Assembly: GCF_900091555.1 (NCBI RefSeq)
Contig: NZ_FMCX01000001.1
Coordinates: forward strand, 1,240,001-1,304,000
Direction: 5' to 3'
From: Micromonospora mirobrigensis
GTDB lineage: Bacteria; Actinomycetota; Actinomycetes; Mycobacteriales; Micromonosporaceae
DNA: 64,000 bases
Shown in pieces: positions 48,022-56,995 of this stretch (position 1 is the first letter of the stretch; each line of letters begins with the position of its first letter). Below the pieces are notes generated by a model, which searched no databases, was not told the DNA's origin, and worked only from the letters and a program-made list of their open reading frames with translations. The translations under genes and the position numbers were made by a program.

Positions 48022-50118
48022 GTGACCACCAAGACCACAGCGCCCGTCGCCAAGCGCGTCCCCACCGAGCGGACCCACCACGGCGACACGTTCGTCGACG
48101 AGTACGCCTGGCTCGCCGGCAAGGACGACCCGGAGACGATCGCCCACCTCACGGCGGAGAACGCGTACACCGAGGCGCGGACCGCGCACCTGGAGAAGCT
48201 GCGCGAGGAGCTGTTCGAGGAGACCCGCCGGCGCACCCAGGAGACCGACCTGTCGGTGCCCACCCGCAAGGGCGGCCACTGGTACTACACCCGCACCGTG
48301 GAGGGCCAGCAGTACGGCGTGCACTGCCGCCGCGCGGTCCGCGACGGTGAGACCGTCCCGCCGGTCAGCGCGGACGGCGCCCCGCTCGACGGCGAGGAGG
48401 TGCTGCTCGACGGCAACCTGCTCGCCGAGGGGCACGACTTCTTCGCCCTCGGCGCGTTCGACGTCAGCCCCGACGGACGCTGGCTGGCGTACTCGACGGA
48501 CTTCGCCGGCGACGAGCGGTTCACCCTGCGGATCAAGGACCTGAGCACCGGCGAGGTGCTCGCCGACGAGGTGCCCGACACGTTCTACGGCACGGCCTGG
48601 TCCGCCGACGCCACCGTGCTCTTCTACGTCACCGTCGACGAGGCCTGGCGGCCCGACCGGGTCTGGCGGCACACCGTCGGCACCCCGTCGGGCCAGGACG
48701 TGGTGGTCCACGCCGAGGCCGACGAGCGGTTCTGGGTCGGTGTCGAGCTGACCCGCTCCGAGCGGTTCGTCGTCATCGACATCCACAGCAAGGTCACCAG
48801 CGAGGTCCGGGTCGTCCCGGCCGCCAACCCCACCGGCGAGCCGGCGATCGTCGCCCCGCGCCGGCAGGGCGTCGAGTACGCCGTCGAACACCACGGCCAC
48901 CGCTTCCTGATCCTGCACAACAACGGCGCCGAGGACTTCGCGCTGGCCTGGACCTCGGCCGACGCCCCCGGCGACTGGGTGCCGCTGATCGACCACTCGC
49001 CGGGCACCCGGCTGGAGGCGGTCGACGCCTTCGAGAACCACCTCGTCGTCTCGCTGCGCACCGGCGGCCTCACCGGGCTGCGGGTGCTCCCGGTCGGCGG
49101 CGGCGACCCGCACGACATCGACTTCCCCGAGCCGATCTACAGCGTCGGCCTGGACGCCAACCCGGAGTACCGCACCACCACCGTGCGGATGCGCTACACC
49201 TCGCTGGTCACCCCCGACTCGGTCTACGACTACGACCTGGTCACCCGGGAGATGGTGCTGCGCCGGCGCAAGCCGGTCCGGCCCGGACCGGACGGGCGGG
49301 CGTACGACCCGGCCGACTACGAGCAGCACCGCGACTGGGCGCTGGCCGACGACGGCACCCGGGTGCCGATCTCGCTGGTCTGCCGCGCCGGCACCCCGCG
49401 CGACGGTTCCGCCCCGGCCGTCATCTACGGCTACGGCTCGTACGAGGCCAGCATGGACCCGTGGTTCTCGGTGGCCCGGCTCTCCCTGCTCGACCGGGGC
49501 GTCATCTTCGCCGTCGCGCACATCCGCGGCGGCGGCGAACTGGGCCGGCGCTGGTACGACGAGGGCAAGCTGCTGGCCAAGAAGAACACCTTCACCGACT
49601 TCGTGGCCTGCGCCCGGCACCTGGTCAAGGCGGGCTGGACGGCGAGCGACCGGCTGGTCGCCCGGGGCGCCTCGGCCGGTGGGCTGCTGATGGGCGCGGT
49701 GGCCAACCTCGCCCCGGACGCCTTCGCCGGCATCGTCGCGCAGGTGCCCTTCGTGGACGCGCTCACCTCCATCCTCGACCCGTCGCTGCCGTTGACGGTC
49801 ACCGAGTGGGAGGAGTGGGGCAACCCGCTCGACGACCCGGAGGTGTACGCCTACATGAAGGGCTACACCCCGTACGAGAACGTGTCGGCTGTGGACTACC
49901 CGGCGATCCTGGCCGTGACCAGCCTCAACGACACCCGGGTGCTCTACCACGAGCCGGCCAAGTGGATCGCCCGGCTGCGGGAGGTGGCGCCGCGGGGCGA
50001 CTACCTGCTCAAGACCGAGATGGGCGCCGGGCACGGCGGCCCGAGCGGCCGGTACGACGCCTGGCGCGAGGAGGCGTTCATCAACGCCTGGATCCTGGAC
50101 CGCCTCGGCCGCGCCTGA
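48022..50118 (+). CDS. ptrB: Oligopeptidase B (S9A serine peptidase)
   Basis: 698 aa cytosolic serine peptidase cleaving short peptides after basic residues. A seven-bladed propeller domain (about 70-420) precedes the alpha/beta hydrolase domain. The catalytic Ser is near 551 in RGASAGGLLMG, Asp near 637 in NDTRVLYHEPAKW and His near 671 in GAGHGGPSGRYD. GTG start. The TGA stop is followed directly by a 60-nt repeat. Confidence 0.92.
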   Translation: MTTKTTAPVAKRVPTERTHHGDTFVDEYAWLAGKDDPETIAHLTAENAYTEARTAHLEKLREELFEETRRRTQETDLSVPTRKGGHWYYTRTVEGQQYGVHCRRAVRDGETVPPVSADGAPLDGEEVLLDGNLLAEGHDFFALGAFDVSPDGRWLAYSTDFAGDERFTLRIKDLSTGEVLADEVPDTFYGTAWSADATVLFYVTVDEAWRPDRVWRHTVGTPSGQDVVVHAEADERFWVGVELTRSERFVVIDIHSKVTSEVRVVPAANPTGEPAIVAPRRQGVEYAVEHHGHRFLILHNNGAEDFALAWTSADAPGDWVPLIDHSPGTRLEAVDAFENHLVVSLRTGGLTGLRVLPVGGGDPHDIDFPEPIYSVGLDANPEYRTTTVRMRYTSLVTPDSVYDYDLVTREMVLRRRKPVRPGPDGRAYDPADYEQHRDWALADDGTRVPISLVCRAGTPRDGSAPAVIYGYGSYEASMDPWFSVARLSLLDRGVIFAVAHIRGGGELGRRWYDEGKLLAKKNTFTDFVACARHLVKAGWTASDRLVARGASAGGLLMGAVANLAPDAFAGIVAQVPFVDALTSILDPSLPLTVTEWEEWGNPLDDPEVYAYMKGYTPYENVSAVDYPAILAVTSLNDTRVLYHEPAKWIARLREVAPRGDYLLKTEMGAGHGGPSGRYDAWREEAFINAWILDRLGRA

Positions 50119-50178
50119 GGTGCAAGGAGGGGCCCCCTGTTAACGCCTGAGGTATAGCAGGGGCCCCTTCTTAACACC
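50119..50178 (-). repeat. 60-nt intergenic repeat, copy 5
   Basis: Minus-oriented, complete copy with GGTGCAAGGAGGGG at the left and TTCTTAACACC at the right. It begins at the base after the ptrB TGA. The sequence beyond it is a decayed gene fragment. Confidence 0.93.
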
Positions 50179-50210
50179 CGGTCGCCGCGCGACCCCGGTC
50201 CGTGGCACAC

Positions 50211-50275
50211 GTCGGCGCCTAGACCGCGCGGGTGGACGAGGCCGGCGGGGCGGACGTACCCGAGGTCGGGGCGCG
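50211..50275 (+). pseudogene. Decayed partial copy of the small TM protein gene at 50944
   Basis: GCCTAGACCGCGCGGGTG and the following ACGAGGCCGGCG, then CGGACGTACCC and GTCGGGGCG, align with the promoter-proximal and first coding bases of the gene at 50944 (ACCTAGACTGCGCGGGTG, GCGAGGCCGACG, CGGACGTACCC, GCCGGGGCG). There is a gap of about 15 nt and a few substitutions. The TM-coding part is missing. It is a relic of a duplication that flanks the GNAT gene. Confidence 0.65.
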
Positions 50276-50308
50276 ACGGTCGCCCACCCGCCCGGCCGGG
50301 CTACCGCA

Positions 50309-50869
50309 TCACCGCGGCCCGGCCCGCCACCCGTCGGCCAGGACGGCGAAGACCAGTTGGTCGGCCCACTCGCCCCGGAACCGGTAACTGCGGAGGTGGT
50401 GCGCCTCCCGGCGCATGCCGAGACGGGTCATCAGGCGGGCCGACGCGTCGTTCCGGCCGTGACACCGGCCGTAGATCCGGTGCAGCCCGAACTCGGTGAA
50501 CCCCCAGTCCATCAGCGCCGCGACGGCTTCCGTGGCCAGCCCACGACCGCCGTGGTCGGGGTGGAAGACGTACCCGATCTCCCCGGTACGGTCGCGGTCG
50601 CTGCGCCAGACCAGCTCCACGGTCCCGATCACCCTGCCCTCGGTCGCCACGGCCAGGGTCAGGCAGTCGCCCTCCGCGCGCAGCGCGTCCTCGCCCGCCA
50701 TGGCGGCCACCGACGCCCGCGACTGCTCGCGGCTACGCGGCTCGGCCCCGAGCATCCAGCGGACGACGTCGGGCCGGCGCTGGTACGCGTACACGTCGTC
50801 GAGGTCGTCCGGCGTGAACGGGCGCAGGGTGAGCCGCGAGGTGCGGATCGGGTACGCCGGTCGGAACAT
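50309..50869 (-). CDS. GNAT-family N-acetyltransferase (RimJ/RimL-like)
   Basis: 186 aa. N-terminal RTSRLTLRPFTPDD is typical of the RimJ/RimL branch. The acetyl-CoA loop is HPDHGGRGLATEAVAALMDWGF, with the helix after it starting ASARLMTRLGMRREAH. The substrate could be a ribosomal protein N-terminus, an antibiotic or a small amine. It is a single gene on its strand, flanked by a small TM gene and a relic copy of it. Confidence 0.87.
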   Translation of the reverse strand: MFRPAYPIRTSRLTLRPFTPDDLDDVYAYQRRPDVVRWMLGAEPRSREQSRASVAAMAGEDALRAEGDCLTLAVATEGRVIGTVELVWRSDRDRTGEIGYVFHPDHGGRGLATEAVAALMDWGFTEFGLHRIYGRCHGRNDASARLMTRLGMRREAHHLRSYRFRGEWADQLVFAVLADGWRAGPR

Positions 50870-50943
50870 CAGGCGATGGTAGGCACGCCGCGGCCGGCGG
50901 CTCTCCCCATTACCGGCCGACGGCCGGCACCTAGACTGCGCGG

Positions 50944-51132
50944 GTGAGCGAGGCCGACGACGAGGAACGGGCCGGGACGGACGTACCCACGGCCGGGGCG
51001 GAACCGGGGGCGGCCCGGCGCGGGCCCACCTGGCTGATCCTCGCGGTGGTCGCCGCCGCCCTGCTGGTCTGCTGCTGCTCGGCGGTGATCGGCCTGGCGG
51101 TCTCCTGGCGGACCGGCCTCTTCGGCGGCTGA
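50944..51132 (+). CDS. Small single-TM protein with Cys cluster
   Basis: 62 aa. The first 28 residues are acidic and hydrophilic; a TM helix follows (about 30-53) containing CCC (AALLVCCCSAVIGLAV), and the protein ends in a short tail. GTG start. The triple Cys inside the membrane near the inner leaflet could be acylated. A decayed copy of its 5' region lies 730 bp upstream. Function unknown. Confidence 0.6.
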   Translation: MSEADDEERAGTDVPTAGAEPGAARRGPTWLILAVVAAALLVCCCSAVIGLAVSWRTGLFGG

Positions 51133-51142
51133 CCGCCCCGCA

Positions 51143-51202
51143 GGTGTTAACAGGGGCCCCTTCCTATACCGCAGGCGTTAACAGGGGGCCCCTCCTTACA
51201 CC
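51143..51202 (+). repeat. 60-nt intergenic repeat, copy 6
   Basis: Plus-oriented, with GGTGTTAACAGGGG at the left and CTCCTTACACC at the right. It lies between convergent genes, 10 nt after the stop of the small TM gene. On the minus strand its GGTGTAAGG end supplies the final Val codon and TAA stop of the deacetylase-glycosyltransferase gene. Confidence 0.93.
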
Positions 51203-53301
51203 TCGACAAGGGCGGCGGCCTCGCCGGTGCGGACCATCCGCTGCCACCGCAGCCGGTTGCCGATCACCGCGGTCACCACCGACTGCACCACCACCAGGTA
51301 CATCACCTGCCGGTAGACCAGCTGCTGGAACGGCAGCGTCCAGAGCGGACCGAACCGCTCCCGGTCCAGGCGCAGCGCGTACGCCGCGGTGAAGCCCTGG
51401 AGCAGGAGCAGACCCAGCCAGGCCACCGCCAGCTTCGTCCAGGGCAGGAAGACCAGGCCGTAGAGGGCGAACACGTCCACCGCCGGCGCGGTCAGCGGCA
51501 ACACGACCTGGAACACCGTCAGGTACGGCAGGCCGCGACGGCCCAACCGGCCACCGGTGCCCGGCTCCCGCAGCGACCCGCGGTGCTTCCACATCGCCTG
51601 GAGGGTGCCGTAGCACCAGCGGTACCGCTGCCGCCAGAGCTGCCGCAGCGACGACGGCGCCTCGGTCCAGGCGATCGCCGACTCCTCGTACGTCACCCGC
51701 CAGCCGGCCCGGAGCACCTTCATGGTCAGGTCGGTGTCCTCGGCGAGGGTGTCCGACGGGACCCCGCCCACGCCGACCAGCACCTGCCGGCGGAACGCGC
51801 CGATCGCGCCGGGGATGGTCGGCATGCACCGGAGCACGTCGTACATCCGGCGGTCCAGGTTGAAGCCGATCACGTACTCCAGGTGCTGCCAGCGGCCGAG
51901 CAGCCGGCGCCGGTTCGCCACCTTGGTGTTGCCGGAGATCGCGCCCACCGTCGGGTCGGCGAAGCCCTGCACCAGCCGACCGACGGTGTCCGGCTGGAAG
52001 ACGGTGTCGCCGTCCACCAGCACCAGCAGGTCGGCGCGGGCGGCCCGGATGCCGGTGTTCAGGGCGGCCGGCTTGCCGGCGTTGGCCTGCCGGATCACCC
52101 GCACCCCGCGCAGCCGCATCCGCTCCACGATGTCGGCGGTGCCGTCGCTGGACCCGTCGTCCACCACGATCACCTCCAGCGCCGGGTACGCGCTGGCCAC
52201 CAGCGACCGCACCGTCGCGGCGATGTTCGCGGCCTCGTTGTACGCCGGCACGATCACCGACACCGGGGCGTCCACCGGCGGCCGGTGGCGCTTCGGCCGG
52301 CGGACCCGCCGCACGTGCACCTGGGCGCAGACCACCTGCACGGCCAGCCGGGCCAGGCCGAGCACCAGGGCCACCCCGAGCAGGCCGTTCATCACCGCCG
52401 CCAACCCGGCCGCCCCGCTCTGCGCCCAGCGCAGCGCCGTACCGCTGAACCGGGTGGCGAGCCCCGCCTCGACCGTCGAGTCGAGGGCGCCGATGCCCTG
52501 CGACACGGTGGCGAACCGGTAGCCCTGCCCGGTCAGCCGGGGCAGCAGCCGGTCCAGCGCGGCCACCGTCTGGCTCCGGTCCCCACCGCCGTCGTGCATC
52601 AGCACCACCGCGCCCCGGCCGCCCTGCGGGGTGGCCGCCCGGACGATCGCCGGGGCGCCGGGCCGCCGCCAGTCGTTGCTGTCCAGATCGGCGAGGACCG
52701 CCACGTGACCGGTACGCGCGGCGGCGCGCAGCGCGTCGTACTGGAGGTCGGTCATCGCCGACACGGTCGAGGAGAACGGCGGTCGGAGCAGGGTGGCCTC
52801 CCGGCCGGTGGCCGCCGCTATCGCCTTGCGGGTCAGCGACAGCTCCAACTCGGCCCGCCAGGGCGGCGCCTCCCCCAGGTCGGTGTGGGTGAAGGAGTGC
52901 GAGCCCAGCTCGTGGCCCTCGGCGAGGATCCGCCGGACCAGCTCCGGGTGCGCGTTGACCCGGGCGCCGACCACGAAGAAGGTGGCGTGCGCGTGGTGCC
53001 GGCGCAGCACGTCGAGCACCTGCGGCGTCCAGCGCGGATCCGGCCCGTCGTCGAAGGTCAGCGCTATCGTCCGGGTGGGCATCCGGCGGGTGACCGGCTT
53101 CGCCCGGTCCAGCCGCAGGACCGGGCCCCCGGCGGTGGCCTCCGGCGGCGCGGGTGAGGCGTACGCGGCGGACGGGCCCGAACCCCCGGCCATGCCGGTC
53201 ACCACGGCGTGCAGGCTGAGCGCCGCCAGCAGGACGGCCAGACCCAGCAGGAGCAGGAGCCAGTGCGCCCGGGGATCACGACGGGCTGCGTGCAGGGCCA
53301 T
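51196..53301 (-). CDS. NodB polysaccharide deacetylase fused to GT2 glycosyltransferase
   Basis: 701 aa membrane enzyme. TM1 is near 14-36. An extracytoplasmic NodB domain covers about 75-265, with TFDDGPDP (D84, D85) and metal ligands H135 and H139 in GSHSFTHTD. A TM segment lies near 300-325, then a cytoplasmic GT2 domain about 345-560 with VSVIVPAYNEA, DDGSSDG, VDGDTVF, and QRYRW. Three or four C-terminal TM helices follow. It is likely a chitin/hyaluronan-synthase-like polymerase with built-in deacetylation. The stop codon comes from the adjacent repeat. The membrane-protein gene just upstream is probably its partner. Confidence 0.92.
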   Translation of the reverse strand: MALHAARRDPRAHWLLLLLGLAVLLAALSLHAVVTGMAGGSGPSAAYASPAPPEATAGGPVLRLDRAKPVTRRMPTRTIALTFDDGPDPRWTPQVLDVLRRHHAHATFFVVGARVNAHPELVRRILAEGHELGSHSFTHTDLGEAPPWRAELELSLTRKAIAAATGREATLLRPPFSSTVSAMTDLQYDALRAAARTGHVAVLADLDSNDWRRPGAPAIVRAATPQGGRGAVVLMHDGGGDRSQTVAALDRLLPRLTGQGYRFATVSQGIGALDSTVEAGLATRFSGTALRWAQSGAAGLAAVMNGLLGVALVLGLARLAVQVVCAQVHVRRVRRPKRHRPPVDAPVSVIVPAYNEAANIAATVRSLVASAYPALEVIVVDDGSSDGTADIVERMRLRGVRVIRQANAGKPAALNTGIRAARADLLVLVDGDTVFQPDTVGRLVQGFADPTVGAISGNTKVANRRRLLGRWQHLEYVIGFNLDRRMYDVLRCMPTIPGAIGAFRRQVLVGVGGVPSDTLAEDTDLTMKVLRAGWRVTYEESAIAWTEAPSSLRQLWRQRYRWCYGTLQAMWKHRGSLREPGTGGRLGRRGLPYLTVFQVVLPLTAPAVDVFALYGLVFLPWTKLAVAWLGLLLLQGFTAAYALRLDRERFGPLWTLPFQQLVYRQVMYLVVVQSVVTAVIGNRLRWQRMVRTGEAAALVEV

Positions 53302-53303
53302 CG

Positions 53304-53786
53304 TCAGGGCTTACCCGGGGACCTGCTCGGCTTGGCGGTGCTCCGCCGCTCGTACCCCTGGCCGGGCGGGCTGGTGGACGGGGTGGGCTGGGGGGTGGGT
53401 GCCGCCGTCGTGGTGGCGGTCGGGTCGGCCGCGGTGGTCGTCGTGGTCCTTGCGGTGGCCGGCGTGGTCCCGGCGGTCGCGGTCCGGGTCGGCACCGGGG
53501 CGGTGGTGCTGGTCGCCGCGCTCGGGCGCGGGCGCTGCCGGCTGGCCGGCTGCCCGGCCTCGTCGATGTCCTGGCGCACGCCCGCCTCGATCGGCGCGGG
53601 CCGCCGGCCCTGCTCCGACCAGCCCGGCAGCGACACGGACGAGTCGGAGAGGAGCCCGGCGGCGATCAGCCCGACGCTGGCGAGCAGGCCGAGGCCCATG
53701 ACGGTCCCGGCCACCATGGTGAGCCGGCGACGCCGGCCGGTCCGATCGACGAACACCGGCGGCAGGCCGCCCGGCTGGTTCTGCAT
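53304..53786 (-). CDS. Small membrane protein with Thr/Pro-rich exterior, partner of the GT2 fusion
   Basis: 160 aa. A short cytoplasmic basic N-terminus (DRTGRRRRL) precedes one TM helix (about 24-46). An outside region of over 100 residues, mostly Thr, Ala and Pro (TTTTTAADPTATTTAA), may be O-glycosylated or span the wall. It ends 2 nt before the start of the deacetylase-glycosyltransferase gene, so the two are coupled. Function unknown; polymer export or anchoring is a guess. Confidence 0.65.
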   Translation of the reverse strand: MQNQPGGLPPVFVDRTGRRRRLTMVAGTVMGLGLLASVGLIAAGLLSDSSVSLPGWSEQGRRPAPIEAGVRQDIDEAGQPASRQRPRPSAATSTTAPVPTRTATAGTTPATARTTTTTAADPTATTTAAPTPQPTPSTSPPGQGYERRSTAKPSRSPGKP

Positions 53787-53967
53787 CTGGTGAACTCCCG
53801 CTGTCGCATTCGGCGGGGCGGGCTCCGCCCCGGACGCGGGCCCGTGGGCGGGCCTTCCGCAGGCAACAGCGCCCCGGCGAACCGCAGCGTTACGTCCGGC
53901 TTCGGGCGATCCGCGTACCCCGGACCGCCGCCGTGACCTGCCCCGGCGGCGGCGCGGCGGCGCCGAG

Positions 53968-54540
53968 TCAGGCGGCCGGGGCCCAGCGCGGGTCGCGGCC
54001 GGTACGGGCCAGCAGCCGGTCCAGCTCGGTCACCCCCGGGGCGGTCTCCACCGGCGGGCCGAAGGCGCCCATCTCCTGCCCCGTGGTGCCCATCCGGTCC
54101 ATGAAGCCGTGCAGCGCGACCAACGCGTCCGGCGCGGCCGCCACCGGCTGCCCGGTGGCCCGGGCCAGGTCCCAGCCGTGCACGGTCAGGTCGGCCAGCA
54201 GCATGGCCCCGACGACGGCCTGCGGCAGCCCCATCCCCGGCGACTCCCCCTCCACGGCGGCCGGATCCGACCAGGCCTCGACCACCCGCTCCACCTCGGC
54301 CGCGAACCGGTCCCGCCAGCCCGCGGCGAGCCGGTCCTCCTTGGCCGCCCAGTCGACCTCCTGGCGCCGGGCCAACGCCTGGAAGTTGACCACCACGTCG
54401 AAGAGGTGGTTGAGCAGATCACGCACCCGGAACTCGGGGCACGGGGTCGGCAGGTCCAGCTGATCGTCGGCGACCCCCCGGACCACCGCCACCGTCGCAG
54501 GTGCGGTCCCGGCCAGCAGCTCACTAGTCTTCGTGCTCAT
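53968..54540 (-). CDS. TIGR03086-family metal-binding protein (DinB/maleylpyruvate isomerase fold)
   Basis: 190 aa four-helix-bundle protein. PTPCPEFRVRDLLNHLFDVV carries the first His ligand and LADLTVHGWDLARATGQP the second, the usual pattern of the TIGR03086 group common in actinobacteria. Members may be mycothiol- or metal-dependent transferases, but no reaction is known for most. It is divergent from an AraC-type regulator 31 nt away, which probably controls it. Confidence 0.87.
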   Translation of the reverse strand: MSTKTSELLAGTAPATVAVVRGVADDQLDLPTPCPEFRVRDLLNHLFDVVVNFQALARRQEVDWAAKEDRLAAGWRDRFAAEVERVVEAWSDPAAVEGESPGMGLPQAVVGAMLLADLTVHGWDLARATGQPVAAAPDALVALHGFMDRMGTTGQEMGAFGPPVETAPGVTELDRLLARTGRDPRWAPAA

Positions 54541-54571
54541 ACGGGCAGCTTAAGAGGGCGGTCTTGAAGAA

Positions 54572-55369
54572 ATGCGACAGCGACCCCGCGGCGACGACCG
54601 GGGGATCCTCGACCCCGGGCGGCTACGACGCCAGGTCCGGTTCCGCCGCCGGCTGCCCGCCCCCGCGCTGCTGCCCTACGTGGAGCACTACTGGCTGATC
54701 GACTGGACGCTGCCGGAGCCGTACGAGCAGCGGCTGGTCCCGCACCCGGCGGTCAACGTGGTCTTCCACGGCAACGACGACGGGCCGGAGACCGCCGAAC
54801 TGGCCGGCGTGGACACCCGACTCTTCTCGATCACGCTGCACGGCACCGGCCGGGCCAGCGGGGCGCAGTTCCGGCCGGGCGGCTTCCGCCCGTTCTGGCG
54901 GCGGCCGGTCGCCGAGCTGACCGGGCTCCGGCAGCCGCTGGCCGGGCTGGGCCTGCCGGTCCCCGCCGGCCGGATCGGCGCGGGCACCGACGACGACCGC
55001 TGCCGGCGGCTGGACGCCCTCCTCACCGGCTGGTCACCGGAGCCCGACCCGGTCACCGCCGAGGTCGTCGCGCTGGTCGAGGAGATCCGCGTCGACCGCG
55101 GGGTGCTGCGGGTGGACGACTTCGCCCGCCGGCACGACCTGAACACCAGACGGCTGCAACGGCTCTTCCTGGACCACGTGGGGATCGGGCCGAAGTGGGT
55201 GATCCGCCGGTACCGGCTCCAGGAGGCGATCGAGCGGGCCGCCGTCGGGCCGCTCGACTGGGCCACCCTCGCCGCCGACCTGGGCTACGCCGACCAGGCC
55301 CACCTGGTCCGTGACTTCACCGCCGTCACCGGCGTCTCCCCCGCCGCGTACGCCCGCTCGCTGGGCTGA
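54572..55369 (+). CDS. AraC-family transcriptional regulator
   Basis: 265 aa. The N-terminal 150 residues resemble the DUF6597 sensor domain (LLPYVEHYWLIDW, RLVPHPAVNVVF, GAQFRPGGFRPF). Two helix-turn-helix motifs of AraC type follow at about 165-262 (LRVDDFARRHDLNTRRLQRLF and GYADQAHLVRDFTAVTGVSP). It is divergent from the TIGR03086 gene with a 31-nt gap, so the two share a control region. Confidence 0.88.
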   Translation: MRQRPRGDDRGILDPGRLRRQVRFRRRLPAPALLPYVEHYWLIDWTLPEPYEQRLVPHPAVNVVFHGNDDGPETAELAGVDTRLFSITLHGTGRASGAQFRPGGFRPFWRRPVAELTGLRQPLAGLGLPVPAGRIGAGTDDDRCRRLDALLTGWSPEPDPVTAEVVALVEEIRVDRGVLRVDDFARRHDLNTRRLQRLFLDHVGIGPKWVIRRYRLQEAIERAAVGPLDWATLAADLGYADQAHLVRDFTAVTGVSPAAYARSLG

Positions 55370-55390
55370 CCCCGGCCGGGCGGGTGGCCG

Positions 55391-55450
55391 GGCGTTAAGA
55401 AGGGGCCCCTGCTATACCCCAGGCGTTAACAGGGGGCCCCTGCTTGCACC
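55391..55450 (+). repeat. 60-nt intergenic repeat, copy 7
   Basis: Plus-oriented, with a GGCGTTAAGAAGGGG left end (other copies have GGTGTTAAC) and CTGCTTGCACC at the right. It lies between convergent AraC and phosphatase genes. Read on the minus strand, the TGA stop of the phosphatase gene is followed directly by GGTGCAAGCAGGGG. Confidence 0.93.
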
Positions 55451-56995
55451 TCAGCGGCGGCGCAGGGCCACCACGGCCACGTCGTCGTGGATCTCGTCGG
55501 GGGCCAGCTCGACCAGCAGCCGCTCGCAGAACCGGTCCAGGTCGTCGTCGACCCGCTCGGCGCAGGCGGCCAGCGCCGCCAACCCCTCGTCGATGGTGGC
55601 GTCCCGCCGCTCGATCAGCCCGTCGGTGTAGAGCACCAGCGTGGCGCCGGCCGGCAGCACGAACTCCAGGTCCGCCGGCCGGGGTGCGCGGACCCCGAGC
55701 AGCGGGGCGTAGTGCTCCACGTACTCCGTCCGGCCGGCGCGGCTGATCAACGCCGGCAGGTGACCGGCGCTGGCCAGCCGGACCCGCCCCGACGGCGGGT
55801 GCAGCAGCAACAGGCAGATGGTGGCCAGCTCGTTGGGGAGCAGCGTACGCATCAGCTCGTTGACCCGTTCCAGGATCACGCCCGGCTGGTGCCCCTCCAC
55901 CGCGTACGCCCGGACGGCGTGCCGGAGCTCGGCCATCACCGTCGCCGCGTGCAGCGAGTGGCCGGCGACGTCGCCGATCGCCATCAGCAGGTGCCCGTCG
56001 AGCATCACCAGCTCGTAGAAGTCGCCACCGACCTCGGTCTGCGCGCTGGCCGGCTCGTAGCGCACGGCGAGGTCCAGCCCGGCGATCTCCGGGATCCGCC
56101 GGGGCAGCAGGCTGCGTTGCAGGGTCACCGCGATCCGGTGCTCCTCGTCGAAGGAGCGCTGCGCCTCCACGGCCGCCGCGACCGCCTGGGCGAGCTGCAC
56201 CAGCACCGGGGTGCGCGCGGTCTGGGTGTGCGAGGGGACCACCACGTAGAGCGGGGCGCGGTCGTCGCGCAGCTTCGCGGCGGCCACCGTGACCAGGCCA
56301 CCGGTCGGCCAGTCGACCAGCGCCCAGTTGGCCGGGTCGTCCGAGCGCACCGTGGAGCCGGTGGGCACGCCGGTGTCGTCGACGATCCACGGGACGATCC
56401 GCCCCGGGTCGCCGGGACCGGCGGCCACGCCGGCGATGCAGTCACCGTCGAAGGTCTCCGCGACCACCGCCGCGGGGCCCTTGAAGATCTGCGCGGCGCC
56501 CACCGCGGCGGCCTCCAGCAGCCGGGCGAAGTTCGGCGCGGCGTGCACCGCGACGGTGGTGTCGGCGAGCCCGGTCAGCCGTTCGGCGAGCAGCTCGGCC
56601 CGCTGCCGCGCCTGGTAGTAGCGGAGCACCGCGTGCGCGGTGGCGATCAGTTCCTCCGGCTCGATCGGCTCGGCCAGGTACGCGTCCGCACCCCGGGTCA
56701 GCCCCTGGGCGCGGTCGTTCACGTCCACGGCGTGCGCGGAGACGTGGATGACCGGGATGGCCGGGTGCGCCTCCTTGATCCGTTCGCACACCTCGAAGCC
56801 GCTCAGGTCGGGCAGCCGGACGTCGAGCACCACCAGGTCGAAGGCCTGCCGGGCCACCCACTCCAGCGCCGCCCCGCCGCTCTCCGCCTCGATCACGTCG
56901 AAGCCGGCCCGGGTGAGCCAGCTGACCAGCAGGTAGCGCTTGGTCCGGCTGTCGTCGACGACCAGCACGGTCGGGGCCGTGACCGGTGCGGTCAT
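55451..56995 (-). CDS. REC-GAF-PP2C phosphatase (RsbU-like output of stressosome operon)
   Basis: 514 aa. An N-terminal receiver domain (about 9-125, D58 in VVLDVRLPD) is followed by a GAF-like middle part (about 150-290) and a SpoIIE-type PP2C domain (about 305-514, with GGDFYEL, GDVAGHS and DDVAVVAL). It should dephosphorylate a STAS antagonist under control of the kinase encoded just upstream, with which it overlaps by ATGA. It is the last gene of the six-gene operon. The longer frame to 57220 is rejected because it runs through the kinase catalytic domain. Confidence 0.92.
   Translation of the reverse strand: MTAPVTAPTVLVVDDSRTKRYLLVSWLTRAGFDVIEAESGGAALEWVARQAFDLVVLDVRLPDLSGFEVCERIKEAHPAIPVIHVSAHAVDVNDRAQGLTRGADAYLAEPIEPEELIATAHAVLRYYQARQRAELLAERLTGLADTTVAVHAAPNFARLLEAAAVGAAQIFKGPAAVVAETFDGDCIAGVAAGPGDPGRIVPWIVDDTGVPTGSTVRSDDPANWALVDWPTGGLVTVAAAKLRDDRAPLYVVVPSHTQTARTPVLVQLAQAVAAAVEAQRSFDEEHRIAVTLQRSLLPRRIPEIAGLDLAVRYEPASAQTEVGGDFYELVMLDGHLLMAIGDVAGHSLHAATVMAELRHAVRAYAVEGHQPGVILERVNELMRTLLPNELATICLLLLHPPSGRVRLASAGHLPALISRAGRTEYVEHYAPLLGVRAPRPADLEFVLPAGATLVLYTDGLIERRDATIDEGLAALAACAERVDDDLDRFCERLLVELAPDEIHDDVAVVALRRR

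Noticed and set aside
46897..50034. Minus-strand open frame of 1045 codons antisense to oligopeptidase B
   Set aside because: The sense strand codes for a full S9A peptidase with its triad. The antisense product has Arg/Val/Gly/Asp composition typical of high-GC shadow frames.
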